Of a stretch of 64,000 bases of DNA, positions 1 to 11,929 are shown in pieces. The notes under the pieces are model-generated. The model saw only the letters and a list, made by a program, of their open reading frames with translations. It did not search any database and was not told the origin of the DNA. The position numbers and the translations under genes are program-made. Source of the stretch: Diadophis punctatus similis (taxonomy: Eukaryota > Chordata > Lepidosauria > Squamata > Dipsadidae); assembly GCA_023053685.1 (NCBI GenBank), contig JALIGW010000010.1, forward strand, positions 11,899,419-11,963,418. The letters are read 5' to 3'. Each line of letters begins with the position of its first letter. The stretch's first letter is position 1.

Positions 1-1
1 T

Positions 2-370
2 CCAAGAAGAGTTAGAGATTTGAGAAGAGAGTATCAATTCTTGACAAAGAGTTTGATTCAGAAAGGAATAAAGTTTAGATGGTTGATTCCAAAGGGGATA
101 ATGGTGGTGTGGCATGAACAAAGATATAGATTAGATACAGTGGAAAAAGCAGAAATATTTTACAGACAACATTTTGAACAGAATGAGGAAGGACTGAGAA
201 AAGAAAGAGAGGATAGATTCCAAGAAGATACCAGGGATGAGACAAGGCAACAAGCAAGTAAATATGTCAAAGAAAGGGAAGAGAAAGAACTAGAAGGTGC
301 AAAGGCTATAGAGGTAAAGGAACAAAGAGACATGATGCTGACGAGATCAGCTAAGGCACAAAATAAATGA
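2..370 (+). pseudogene. L1 copy A ORF1, C-terminal fragment
   Basis: The frame is already open at the window edge and encodes the end of an L1 ORF1 RNA-binding protein: a segment with FRWLIPKG and a YRLDTVEKA motif that matches the C-terminal domain of the other ORF1 copies here (FRWEVPAG / HRLNTVQKA at about 3,910-3,985), then a charged, lysine- and glutamate-rich tail. It ends TGA at 368-370, overlapping by ATGA the first codon of ORF2 at 367, the usual tight ORF1/ORF2 arrangement of L1. The first ATG is outside the window. Confidence 0.8.
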
Positions 371-2512
371 ACATGGAAGAAGAGGTTAGGATGATTTTGA
401 TAAATATAAATGGATTGAATTCGTCAATAAAGAGGAAAAGAATATTTAATAAATTCGGAAAACTAAAAATGGACATAATATGCTTACAAGAAGTACATAT
501 TAGGCGGCAACATAAATTTTTTTTAGAGTGTGTGAAATTGGGAAATTTATATTCGGCACTTGCTGATCAAAGCAAAAGAGGAGTTGTATTATATATACAG
601 AAAAAATGAACCCCAAATGTATATATGCAGATGAAGATGGAAGGATTTTGATGGTTGAAATATTACTGAATAATAAAAAAAAATATTACTAGTTGTGATT
701 TATGCACCGAATGAATGCCAAGAAAAGTTTTATTCTAAGCTACATGCTAAAATAATTGAATTAGACTATGAAAATATCTGCATGATGGGAGACTTTAATG
801 CTACAGTAGAGGTGGAATTGGACTATAAGACGACAAAAAAGAATAAGAAGTTAAGGAAGATATTACCAAAATCGTTCTTTACTATGGCAGAGGAATTAAA
901 CATATTTGACGCATGGAGGGGGAAGTTTCCATCAAAGAAACAATACACATTCTACTCTAATAGACATATGTCCTGGTCAAGAATAGTTATGTTGTGGATG
1001 TCAACAGATTTATTAGCAAATATACAAAATATGAGCATTGAAATTGGTATGTGGGCTGATCACAACCCAATTACAATTATTTGGAAAGCCAAAAGAAAAG
1101 AACTAGATGAACTTTTAATCAAGAAATATTGAATGAAAAAAAATTCCAACAATTTATGGAAAAAGAAATGGACTTTTTCTTTAAAGAGAATAAAAAGAAT
1201 GATATTTCACTTCAAATTGTATGGGACACAACAAAAGCTTATATCAGAGGATTGGTGATGAGATATATGAATAAAAGAAATAAACAAAGAAGGTATGCTA
1301 AGAAACAACTAGGAGAAAACTATAAGAAATTAGAAAAAGAACTTCAAAAAGATACCCAAAATAAAAAAATAAAAAATCTAATGGACTTGAAGATACACAA
1401 AATGAATATGATGGAAAATGAAGAGGTAGCAAGGAAAATAAAAATGACTAAACAAAACTTTTTTGAACATGCAAATAAACCAGGGAGATGGTTAGCCTAT
1501 AAAATGAAAAAGAAAAAAGAAAAAAAATGGATTAAGCAGCTGGAAGATACTGTTGGGAATATACAACATAGAAATGAGGAAATAAAAAAGATAGTGAGGG
1601 CATATTATGAGGATTTATATAAACAAGAGAAAATAATTGAGAAGGATGTAAAATAATATTTGGAGGAAATGGAACTACCCAAAATACCAGAAAAATATAA
1701 GAACTTGTTAGAGGAGAAAATAGCAATGATGGAATTAACAAAGGCAATAAAAAGACAGAAAAATAGTAAAGCACCAAGACCAGATGGGATACCAGCAGAA
1801 GTGTATAAAACATTTGACGAAACATTAGGAATTGTGATGCTGGAACTATATAATAAATTGTTATTAGAAGCTAGGATACCAGAAGAGACTGATTTACAGA
1901 AAATTTAAAATTACAGACCGATTTCACTCTTGAATACAGATTATAAAATATTTGCATCAATAATGGCAAATAGACTTAAAAAATTTCTAAGTGAATTTAT
2001 AAATTCAGATCAAAGTGGATTTTTACCTAAAAGACAGATCAAAGATAATATGCAAACGATTTTAAATGCATCAGAATATTATGAACAACATCCCGGAAAA
2101 CAAGTGGCTTTAATGTTTTTAGATGCACAGAAAGCATTTGACAACGTGAATTGGCAATTTATGACAATGCAACTTCAAACTATGGATTTATTAATGTAAT
2201 CAAAACAATTTACAGTAAACAAACAGCCAAAGTATTAGTGAATGGAGATATGACAGAGAAGGTGGATATTGTGAAAGGAACAAGACAAGGATGTCCTCTA
2301 TCACCATTGTTATTTGTGCTGACATTGGAAGTATTAACTAGAAATATATGACAAAATGAGGATATAAAAGGAATGAAAATTAAAGGAGAGGAATACAAAC
2401 TACAAGCATTTGCAGATGATCTGGTGTTCATATTGGAAGAACCATTAGAGACTGGATCTAAATTAATACAGCAAATTGAAAAATACGGAGAGGTGGCTGG
2501 ATTAAAAATCAA
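367..2512 (+). pseudogene. L1 copy A ORF2 (endonuclease-reverse transcriptase), broken
   Basis: The reading runs through seven frame segments (about 367-609, 695-1132, 1129-1656, 1660-1908, 1930-2199, 2151-2351 and 2373-2512). Recognisable parts are ININGLNS and LQEVHIR (endonuclease N-terminus and catalytic Glu), MGDFNA (catalytic Asp), WADHNP (active-site His region), NYRPISLLN, FLDAQKAFDNVNW (first catalytic Asp of the RT), GTRQGCPLSPLLF and AFADDL (RT catalytic pair). About 15 residues are missing near 1,890 between the ARIPEE and NYRP blocks. It cannot encode an active protein. Confidence 0.85.
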
Positions 2513-3125
2513 CAGGGACTTCCTGTTGGCTCCGCGATCGACGAAGACGCTCTTTCTTTGGAGCGCTGGTCCCCAGCACCGTCAAAGCCGCCAGAAAGCT
2601 GACAAACAGCTGTCTGGCGGCTGAAAACTCCCTCCCCGGGCAAAGGGGGGGTGAAGAGCAGGCAGGCACAGGTAGAGCCCCCCAAGTGCCCTAGGAGAGA
2701 TCCTGGGGTGCGGAGGGTGAGGGCTCCCTGGAAACCTGCCGCTGCTCCGGACCTGGGATATCTCCGCTGTTTTGCGGAGCAAGAAGATCACGACCAACAC
2801 TGCTCTAACTGATTGAAATCAATTGAGGATTATTTGCAGCAGAAAAAAACAGGAGGCAAGCTGGGCAAGTAACCACTACTTAACTCTTACTGACTTTTCT
2901 TGATAAGCTACAAAGTTACAAACTGGTTCTAAAGTGGTGATGGAAGCTTGAAAGGGTGTGGAAAAGTGAAAGTGAGAAGAAAGAGAGAAAGTTTTGCTTT
3001 GTTGGTAGGCTTTCACATGAGAGCTGTCTGATTTGATTTTGGACTTGTACTTTTATTTGGAGATTCTTCTTTTTGGTATTAGACTAATACAATTTGGAAT
3101 ATTACAAAGATTTGTTTAAATCCAG

Positions 3126-4355
3126 ATGGCTTCTAAATCTGTGAAGGCGGTTCCTTCTAAAGGAACGGGAAGTGCTGAGAGCTCACCCACCCCCACCTCT
3201 AAACTGCAATCTCTTGCAGCACAACCTCAGCCTCTAACCTTGGGGATGTTACAAGAAAGTCTTAAAGCTATGCAGGCTGAAATGACAATTAACTTCCATA
3301 TAAAAATTGATGAATCTAATGATAAAATTAAGGAGATGATTAATGACAAAATACAAGTTGTTTCTGATAAAATTGAAATCAGCAATAATGAAATCAGAGC
3401 AGATATTTTAGAAGCACATTAAAGGATTGGCAAACAATGTGGAATATTTGGACCAGCAAGTAGAACAAATTAGAGATATTACAGCAGCTCTGAGAGAGAA
3501 AATAGAAGAGGTGGAAGATAAAACTACAGATGAAATTACAATGATTCACTACAGAAATATTGAGTTTGCGATCAGAGTTAGAGGATTTAAAGAAGATAAA
3601 AATGAAAATTGATGGTGGAAGTTCTTGTTCAAGCGGTGGGGATGAGTAAGGAAGAGTTGATGTGGCAGATTGATAAGATATATAGAGTTAACTCTCGTGT
3701 GGCTAGATTGAGAAACCTTCCAAGAGATATTGTAATATACTTTAATAATAGAACACTGCGCAATGATATCCTCCAAGCAAAGTACCAAAATAAGTTACAG
3801 GTGGGTGGACAAGAAGTGATGACACTGAAAGAGATCCCCCCAAGAATGTTGAGAGCTAGAAAAGATTTTTCCTTTCTGGTGGATGAGCTTAAAAGACAAC
3901 AACTGCCATTCAGGTGGGAGGTCCCAGCTGGAATTTCTCTGATTTATGCTGGAGAAAGACACCGACTCAATACGGTCCAGAAAGCAAGGGATTTTTATAC
4001 ATACATTTTAAAGGCTGGGACACCAAGATCACCAGAAGGGAGGAGAAGGGAGGATGAAAGAGCAAGACAAAGGCAAGAAGTCCTACAAGCAGGAGCTTCA
4101 TCTGATCAAAGTGATATAGCTACAACTCATTCTGACCAAAGTTTGGATTTATTTGGAGAACAATGGATAAAAGAACAAAGACAGACCAGAGCCACAACTA
4201 AGTGTATGCAGGAAATGTCACAACAGCAACTCCAGCTGGAAGCCAAAGAAGCTACCAAAACTGAAGCAGTGGGAGGAACAAGACCAAAGGAACTAAAGAT
4301 GCTAGATGTCCAGTCAATGTTCCAGAAGCTTCAGAAGCCCGTAGATGGGAAATAG
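3126..4355 (+). pseudogene. L1 copy B ORF1 (RNA-binding chaperone protein), frameshifted
   Basis: L1 ORF1 proteins are trimeric RNA chaperones of the retrotransposition particle. The ATG at 3,126 (MASKSVKAV) has counterparts in the other two 5'-complete L1 copies (MASKPGK at 23,446; MASKSGK at 30,878). Order: serine/proline-rich N-terminus, coiled-coil segment (about 3,250-3,540), RRM-like centre with MIHYRNIEFAIRVRG (about 3,540-3,590), then LPRDIVIYF and a C-terminal domain. A stop at 3,420-3,422 and a jump between frames near 3,425 and 3,610 split it into three pieces. The last piece ends TAG at 4,355, overlapping the ORF2 start at 4,345. Confidence 0.9.
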
Positions 4356-7300
4356 ATTTCTAACCTGGAATGTCAACAGATTAAATTCACCACAGAAAAG
4401 GAGGAAAATATTCCATTATCTTAAACAATTTAACAATGATGTGGTCTGCCTTCAAGAAACACATATTAGATCACAAGACCAAAAATATTTGATAAATTCA
4501 AGATTAGGATCACATTTTGTCACAGCGGCACCAGGAAAGAAAAATGGCATTGTAATATATGTTAAAAAACATTTGATTGCTAAGTTAATTGAAACAGATG
4601 ATCAAGGAAGATTTTTAGCCATAGAACTTTTAATTAAAGGAGAGAAAATACTGGTGATTGGTGTATATGCCCCGAACCAGCAACAAGAAAATTTTTATGA
4701 TTTTTTACACACAAAATTAATACATTGGGATTACAATACCTGCATCCTTCTAGGGGACTGGGATGGTGTACCAGACGTTAAAAAGGATAAGAAGGGCCCG
4801 AATCAAAATATTTTTTCGAGAGCGAAACTGCCAAAATCCTTTTTTGAGATGATGGAAGATTGGGAGTTGAGGGATATTTGGCGTGAAAGAAATACAGAAG
4901 AAAAGGACTTTACTTTTTTTCTGATAGACACCAATCTTTTTCAAGGATTGATTTTATCTTGATTACTAATAATCTTTTTTCTAGGGTAAAGAAGACGAAG
5001 ATATGTTCAAGAATATTGACGGACCATAGCCCGGTCTGGTTGGAATTGCAAGATGGAAATGGACCCAGAAGGTCATGGAGGTTAAATGATAATTTATTTA
5101 GATATGAGGATAACGTGAAGGAATGTAAAAAATTAATGAAAGAATTTTTTGTTAATAATATGCAGAAGGGTACTTCCATGGATATGGTCTGGGATGCAAG
5201 TAAAGCTTATATGAGAGGTATTTTGATATATTTGAATAATAAATTTAGAAGGAAAAAAGATGAAAAAAGGAAAGAATTAGAAGAAGAGATTAAAAGACAG
5301 GAGAGGGCTTTAATTTCTAATCCAACGGATAAGAAAATAAAAGAGACAATTAATTTATTAAAGGGTCAATTCAACATGCTAATGGCAGGCCAAGTGGCAA
5401 CTAATTTACAGTATGCCAAATTTAATGCTTTTAATAATGCAAATAAACCAGGAAGATGGTTGGCATATATGTTAAGAAAGAAGCAAAAATCAAGAGTTAT
5501 TGAAAAAATCAGATATAAGGGTAAAGAAGTTTACGAACAAGAACTTATTAAGAAATCTTTTTTAGAGTTTTATTCAGGATTATACAGTGGGGACAAAGTT
5601 AAAAAAGAGGATATAGACAGGTATTTGCAGAAACAAAATATTTATATAACTACTAAGGTGCAGATGGATATTCTAAACCAATTGATAACTTCAGAAGAAA
5701 TTTTACTGGCAATTAAACAGTTAAAAGTGGGAAAGGCCCCGGGGACAGATGGTTTAACTGCTGTTTATTATAAAAAATTGCAGGAAGAAATGGTGGAACC
5801 ACTTAAAGAATTGTTTAATAACATTCAACAGGGAGGTAATGTACCTCCAACTTGGAAGACTGCCTTTATTTCTCTGATCCCAAAAGAAGGTCAAGATCAT
5901 ACAGACCCAAAAAATTATAGGCCGATCTCACTTTTAAATCTAGACTACAAAATCTTTGCTAAAATTTTAGCCAACAGATTAATGACAGTTCTGCAACAGA
6001 TGATACATCATGATCAAACTGGGTTTATAATTGGTAGACAAATGAAAACTAACGTTAGACAAATTGTTATTAGAGTATTTGGGAAAGAACAACCAGGTTT
6101 CTGCAGCATTGGTATTTTTGGATGCCGAGAAAGCTTTTGATAGATTGAACTGGCGGTTTTTATTAAAGTTAATAGAAAAGTTACAACTTAGAGATTACTT
6201 TGTACAATCTATTGGGGCAATATATCAAAAGCAAACAGCGCAAATAATAATTAATGGTGGATTGACAGATTATTTTAATATAGAAAAGGGAACAAGACAA
6301 GGATGTCCCTTGTCTCCCTTGTTGTTTATTTTGAGTTTGGAAATATTACTTAGTAAAATAAGAGAGCTTGACACAATAAAGGGTATAAAAATTAGACAGG
6401 AAGAATACAAGTTACGAGCGTTTGCAGATGACCTGGTTGTTACTTTGACACAACCATTACAATCCATTAGCATTTTGATGGATACAATCAATTCTTATGG
6501 ACAAGTATCTGGCTTCAAAATAAATATAGCTAAAACCAAAATAATAGTTAAAAATGTGACAAGAATCCAAAAAGAAGAAATAGAAAAGGTAACAGGTTTT
6601 GAGATAGTCCAAAAGATTAAATATTTAGGGGTTTATATTATGTCCACAAACACAAAATTATATCAATATAACTATGAACCACTTTGGTTAAAAATACAGA
6701 AAGATATGGAAAATTGGGGGAAACTACAATTGTCATTGCTGAGTAGGATAGCTGCAGTTAAAATGAATATTTTACCAAGATTTTTATTCCTCTTTCAAAT
6801 GATACCAATACTTAAAAAGGATGAGAATCTGAAAGAGTGGCAAAAGGGTATAAATAAATTTATTTGGGCAGGTAAGAAGCCAAGGGTAAATCAGAAGATT
6901 ATGCAAGATGTACGTGAAAGAGGTGGATTAAAAATGCCTAATTTGAAACTGTATTATGAAGCAGCGGTTCTCTCAGCAATTACGGATTGGATTAATTTAA
7001 TGGAAGAGAGGGTGTTAAATATTGAGCGATATGGTTTGTACTACGGGTGGCATGCTTACTTAGTATATGACAAAAAAGTAGATAAAGCCTTTAAGAGTCA
7101 CATATTAAGAAATGCTTTATTGCGTGTCTGGAAAAAGTACCAAGGCAAATTAAATGAGAAATTACCTTTATGGACAGTACCCAGACACGCGATAGAAGAT
7201 ATAAATTTGGAACAAAAATTAGATAAGATTACATACAAAGAACTTCTTTTTGAAGATGGAATTTCATTTCAATTAAAATCGTTTGAGAAATTAAGAGAGG

Positions 7301-8082
7301 AAGGAATAACCAGAACATGGTTTCAATATGGACAATTACAGGCTAGATGGAGAGATGATCAAAAAACTGGTATTTTGAAAAATGAGGATAATTTGATTAT
7401 ACAAATAAAAGATAAGGGTCCTATGCATATAAAAAGATTGTATAATATTTTATTGGAATTAGACTCAGAATCAGAACTAGTTAAGGACTGTATGATAAAA
7501 AATATTGGAGAACCTATAATGATGGATATGTGGGAAAAGATATGGGTCAGAAATGTTAAATTTACACAGGCTCAAAATTTAAGAGAAAATTTCTATAAAA
7601 TGTTTTATAGATGGCACTTAGACCCAAAAAAACTAGCTTGTATGTATCCAAACTTACAGCCTAAATGTTGGAGATGTGAATGTGAGGATGCTACATATTT
7701 TCATATATGGTGGACTTGTAAAAAAATTAAGGCTTTTTGGATAAAAATTTGGTGGATTATACAAAATATTTTAAAGAAAAAGATCAAGTTCACACCTCAG
7801 TTTTTTTTGTTGGGAATAATTATGGACTGTTCTCTTATAGAGACTAAGTTGGTTTTGAATTTTATAACCGCTGCCAGGTTACTGGTGGCACAATATTGGA
7901 AGAAGGAATATATACCTACAATTGAAGAATGGACGGTAAAAGTGACACATCTTGCTGAAATGGCCAAGATTTCATCTTATCTTAAGGATCACTCAAATGA
8001 AAGATATATATTGGAATGGAGTAGGTGGACTGAATATATTCAGAAAAAGTATCAGATTAAGATAACCCAAATAGTTTATTAG
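4345..8082 (+). pseudogene. L1 copy B ORF2 (endonuclease-reverse transcriptase), two frameshifts
   Basis: About 1,245 codons in order: apurinic-type endonuclease (TWNVNRLNS, LQETHIRS, LLGDWDG, DHSPVW), a lysine-rich linker, reverse transcriptase (KAPGTDG, NYRPISLLN, VFLDAEKAFDRLNW, GTRQGCPLSPLLF, AFADDL at about 6,415-6,435) and a C-terminal Cys-rich knuckle (CWRCECEDATYFHIWWTC at about 7,665-7,720). The frame shifts near 4,945 and near 6,080-6,120, giving pieces 4,345-4,962, 4,959-6,140 and 6,064-8,082. The GDWDG in place of the commoner GDFN may be family variation or decay. An autonomous ORF2 would nick target DNA and prime cDNA synthesis at the 3' end. Confidence 0.92.
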
Positions 8083-8349
8083 TTATCTGTTTGAGAAATT
8101 TTAGATTATACTTTCAAGTCTTTGGAGTAACAAAGAGTTAAGAATGGAAAAGATATTTTTGAATTAATAATTTGTTTTAGTATTTTCTAGTTTTATACTT
8201 TTTGTTTTGAAATTATACCTTGTGCTTTTTCTGGGAAGTCCGGGGGGTGGGTGGGGGGAGGGTGAGTAGGGGGGGAAGGGTGGAGGGTGGAAGGGGGGAG
8301 AAAAGGGGGGGAAATGTATGTACTTTGTACTTTTAAAACTCTTTAATTA
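8083..8349 (+). other. L1 copy B 3' UTR with G-rich tract
   Basis: Contains a conserved lead-in (TGCTTTTTCTGGGAAGTC at about 8,225), a 70-bp guanine-rich tract (8,240-8,312), then ATGTATGTACTTTGTAC and an A-rich end. The same order occurs at 25,316-25,444 and 32,950-33,091 in the other L1 copies, so this is the 3' terminal module of the family. Confidence 0.85.
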
Positions 8350-8358
8350 AAAAATCAA

Positions 8359-8990
8359 TAAAAATAAAACAAAACTTCTAGTGGAAAATATGACGGAAAA
8401 ACAAAAAAAGGAATTAATTGGAAAGCTAAATGTGCAGATCACAAAAAATGTTAAAAATGGGGAAATAAGTGGGTTTCAAAAAGAAATGGTGTCGATGTTT
8501 CAAAGCATTTATGATATCAAGACAAGGAACCACAGGGAGATAATGGATTTAATGAATAACATAAATGGGAAGTAGAAAGTGCTGCACAAGAGATAATGAA
8601 TAATGATCAAAAAGCCCAGGAAATAGAGGAGATAATAGAGAGACCAGGGGAAAAGATAGACTGGACAAACCAACAAATAAAACAAGAAGATAAGGAAGAG
8701 AAGGCAATAAAAACTTATGATGCAATTCAGGGAAAATACATGCTAAAAGACCAAAAAATGATACTGGATAAACAGAAATATATCTTTGAAAAGAAAATAG
8801 AGATTTGGGCAGATCCTCTGGAGGCTTGGCAGCAAAAGATAGTAGAGATGGAAGAAATACTTAAGCTAACCAGGAAAGATGTAGACAGAGATGAAGAACC
8901 AAGGGAGGAATTTGGGAGGCAAGTTAAAAAACAAATAAGAATTGAAATATTAAAACAGACAAGAGATGATGGATAGAGGAAATATTATGT
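8359..8990 (+). mobile_element. L1 copy A continuation, then L1-like coiled-coil sequence
   Basis: 8,359 to about 8,450 continues the copy A ORF2 frame and aligns with copy B residues around TKIIVKNVTRIQKEEIE. After about 8,452 the similarity to ORF2 stops and the translation becomes glutamate/lysine-rich coiled-coil sequence in two open pieces (to 8,575 and 8,596-8,976), resembling an L1 ORF1 N-terminal half. The join looks like a rearrangement or a second fragment. No function is assigned. Confidence 0.55.
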
Positions 8991-9344
8991 AACACAAGAC
9001 TGGGTTTATTAGGAACTAGAATAGAGGCAGAAATAAGAAATAGGGGGAATATTATTATGCATATTTTTATATAATATACTAAAAGTAATAGCTAGATATA
9101 AAGATTAGATGTTGAAAGATGGTGACACTATGTATGTTTTAATGATATTGTTATTGTCATTGGAATGGGGGACTAAAATGTTGAACAACTAAATAATGAA
9201 GGCCTATATTTTATCACAAATATGTATAATAACATTATAATTATATAAGTATGATCTAAATAACAAATAATATTAATACTGTCATTACTACTTGTATTTA
9301 AATGAATAATACCCAGATGCCTCACTGTTCGTGTATTGATATTG
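8991..9344. other. AT-rich sequence without recognised feature
   Basis: No open frame with recognisable content and no terminal repeats seen. It may be the decayed 3' remainder of L1 copy A. Confidence 0.5.
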
Positions 9345-9600
9345 TTGTGAGCCATGTCAGATGGCTCGGAGCCTGGGCATGGCTTAGCTTAACTGTTCTG
9401 TGTATATAAGAGTTCGTTTGTCTTTGCTTGCTTGCTTCTAGTTCTTGTCCTTATACTTGCTACTTCTTCTTCTCTCTACCACGTTGCAAGAGCTGCATGG
9501 GTATTGTATACATGCATCATGTTTTATATTACTGTATATAAAGAAGTTTCTTCTATAAATCCTGCTGAATTATTTACTTGTGTGCTGGTTGGATAGCTTA
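9345..9600 (+). repeat. Solo-LTR-like segment (tentative)
   Basis: Begins TGTTGTGAGCCATG and contains a TATA-like TGTATATAAG (about 9,400) followed by pyrimidine-rich sequence, which is an LTR-like promoter arrangement. No matching second LTR, primer-binding site or target duplication was identified, so this is only a candidate. Confidence 0.3.
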
Positions 9601-10344
9601 TATATACAAAAAAACCTTGAGCAAATAGATGGGTTTTTTGTAGCTCCGCAAAATATAGTATTTACTAAAGATAAGAAAATGGACTCAAATTTTATGACCT
9701 GAAAATGGGTCAGTCTAATGATTGATATGTGGCCTGTTGTAGGGAATGAATGTTTTTCAAAAGACTGTTCATTTCTTAGGCAATAAAAGTAGTTCCTTGT
9801 CTCTCTGGCCATCCTCTGTAGAATGGCTAAGGCTGAAAACAGACAGCAGCTTTCATGTCAACGCAATACAATTTTTTGTAATTTATGAGTACAAGACCTT
9901 CACTTAAATTCTTAGAAACAATATCTAATGAAGGTCAGGGAATCATATTAAAGGGTTGAATAGTCATCTATTTTTCTATTTATATTGTTTTCCCCTGCCC
10001 TTAGTACTTGAAAAAGATGTCAATTTTCCTTATGAAAATAACTGAAGAGCATAAGTTTCATCTCAGAATTCTAGCCACCCACTGATCATTTGACTGATAT
10101 TTTCTTAGCTTTTGTCCTTTATCCTATTTGTTAAACTCCCCTGTATCCAGTTCCTTTCTTAGTAATATCAAATAAATGCTGTTATATGTTGGCTGGTGAG
10201 CCAACAGAAATCTATGTAATTTAATAAAATTAAGTTGACTTTGTTAGATAGTGTAAACAATCTGATTTTGTAATAAAAACTGAGTTACAAACTTCCTGAT
10301 AATAAGGATAATTGGTGAGTATGATTTCTTCAATGAATTGTCAA
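9601..10344. other. No recognised feature
   Basis: Moderately AT-rich, non-coding in appearance. I see no gene or clear element in it. Confidence 0.4.
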
Positions 10345-10620
10345 TAAACTCCAAAGAGTCCCAAAGAGTCCCTGCTTTTTTCAGGAGGCAGCTGGGCTTT
10401 CTTGTTTTTTCTTTTTCTTTGAAGACATTTCGCTTCTCGTCCAAGAAGCGAAATGTCTTCAGCTCTGATTGGATGGTGGGGAAAGGAAGGATTTATATTC
10501 CTTGCAGACAGCTGGTCATTTGCATTCTTTTAGAGAGTCGTTGAGGCCACTTGGAGGTTTATCTGTGTCCTCAGGGTCACCGGAACTCCAAAGAGGGTGA
10601 GAGATTCAGAAGAAAGATTC
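10345..10620. repeat. Interspersed repeat with perfect 17-bp hairpin
   Basis: Contains arms at 10,421-10,437 (GAAGACATTTCGCTTCT) and 10,444-10,460 that are perfect reverse complements around a 6-base loop. The flanking sequence (GAGGCCACTTGGAGG..., CAGGGTCACCGG) resembles a common squamate interspersed repeat known for such a hairpin. The family name is not assigned. Confidence 0.55.
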
Positions 10621-11700
10621 AGATTCTTGAACTGTCAAAGACCAGTAGATACAATTTGCTCTTTTGCTTTCGACACTTTAAGCACATTTATGCCCATCTT
10701 CTGCAGGGTTTTCCAGCTTCTATAGAACACAGCTAAGTACTGGCATTAGTTTTGTGCTCAATTTTGTATATAAACCTAATCTTGTTTCATTCTATTCCCT
10801 TTTCTTTCAAAGCACAAGCCTATTTATATTGGGATAGAATCTCAGTTGGTCTGAAATGGAACAGCTCCACTCCTTCCCTTTAATTCTAAGCTGCAATTAT
10901 GTACTCAAGAATCAGAGACTTTTACTACAACTGCACAAAAGCAATACAAGAGCTCAATTCAGTATTCAGACTCTAACTCTTGCCTGGGCAAAGGGTGGGT
11001 TGCTCTTTGTGCATGTCCCATTCCTTTACGAAATCCTGGAGTCCCTGCAGTAAGGCAAGCATATTCATTGGACATTCGTCCCCTCTGTCCCTTCCCATAG
11101 TTTTTCTGCAGAAAAGAAGCAATATTTTTTCATGCTGCAAAGATATTCTTTTCCATGCATTGTACTCCACATTTTTAAGGAGAAAAAAGAAGCTGAGTTC
11201 AAATTATTCAGAGAACAGCCCCTGTTTCACCTATTTGCTTGATTACAAAGAAGTATTTTTTTCATTAAAACCCATTTCATACTGAATAGGTGGTATAATC
11301 ATGTTCTACCGATAAACAGGTAAAATGTACTAGACATTTCAAGTTGGAGAGAGTTATAAAAGGCATGAAAGAACATACAAAATATTATTGTATTACCTGA
11401 TAAAGCAGCAAAGGTACCATTCATGGGACTGGGAGTACCACAAGATTTCAAACAAATAACTTGCTGGGCTTAGCGAGTGACTGAAATCAGCTGAACTACT
11501 GATTTATTTACTTAGATATACAGTAAAACCTATTTATTATAGGTTCTTATACAATAATAGAAATTATTGTATAATTCACCTGGAAGTAAGCTCAACTGAA
11601 CATAATACAAGTGAGTTTAGAGTAGAAAAGTAAAGGTTTGTACAATGAGTTTCTATATGCATAATAAAACTTATTATAAATCTTGTTAACTAAAATATTC
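10621..11700. other. No recognised gene; AT-rich intergenic DNA
   Basis: Short open frames here have no recognisable domain and no codon-like pattern. Nothing further is seen. Confidence 0.4.
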
Positions 11701-11929
11701 CCCAGTTATATTAATTGCCTGCTCGCCCCAACCACCCACTCAACGCTCGCCCCTTCCGGCCGCTTGGCGCTTGCCCTGTGCACCCCCACCCTATATATGT
11801 TGCCTTTGCCACATGGCCCAGATAATCGCCTCGCCAGTCACCTCACCGATGCCCGCTCCTGAATAAATTAGAGCGTCTTTCGGAAACTTCACACTCAGCT
11901 CAGTTCACCAAACATAAGCAATGCATGCT

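Larger units (their letters stand above)
1..2512 (+). mobile_element. Old L1 LINE (copy A), cut by the window start and by a younger L1
   Basis: Runs from the 3' part of ORF1 into the endonuclease and reverse transcriptase parts of ORF2. Reading frames shift repeatedly, so it is a dead copy. At 2,512 it is interrupted by a younger L1 and its coding frame resumes at 8,359: the residues before the gap (GLKIN) and after it (KNKTKLLVENMTE) align with the corresponding stretch of the younger element's own ORF2. Family assignment to L1 rests on the ORF1-ORF2 order, an apurinic-type endonuclease, the AFADDL reverse transcriptase motif and the absence of LTRs. Confidence 0.9.
2513..8349 (+). mobile_element. 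Full-length young L1 LINE (copy B) inserted into copy A
   Basis: Structure is 5' UTR (about 610 bp, starting with a GACTTCCTGTTGGCTCCGCG-type sequence shared with two other L1 5' ends in this window), ORF1, ORF2, and a short G-rich 3' UTR ending in an A-rich tail. The duplicated target AAAAATCAA lies at 2,504-2,512 and 8,350-8,358; the true duplication may extend slightly and is blurred by the tail. Removing the element restores the copy A ORF2 frame. ORF1 and ORF2 each contain about two frameshifts, so this copy is probably dead, though far better preserved than its host. Confidence 0.93.
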
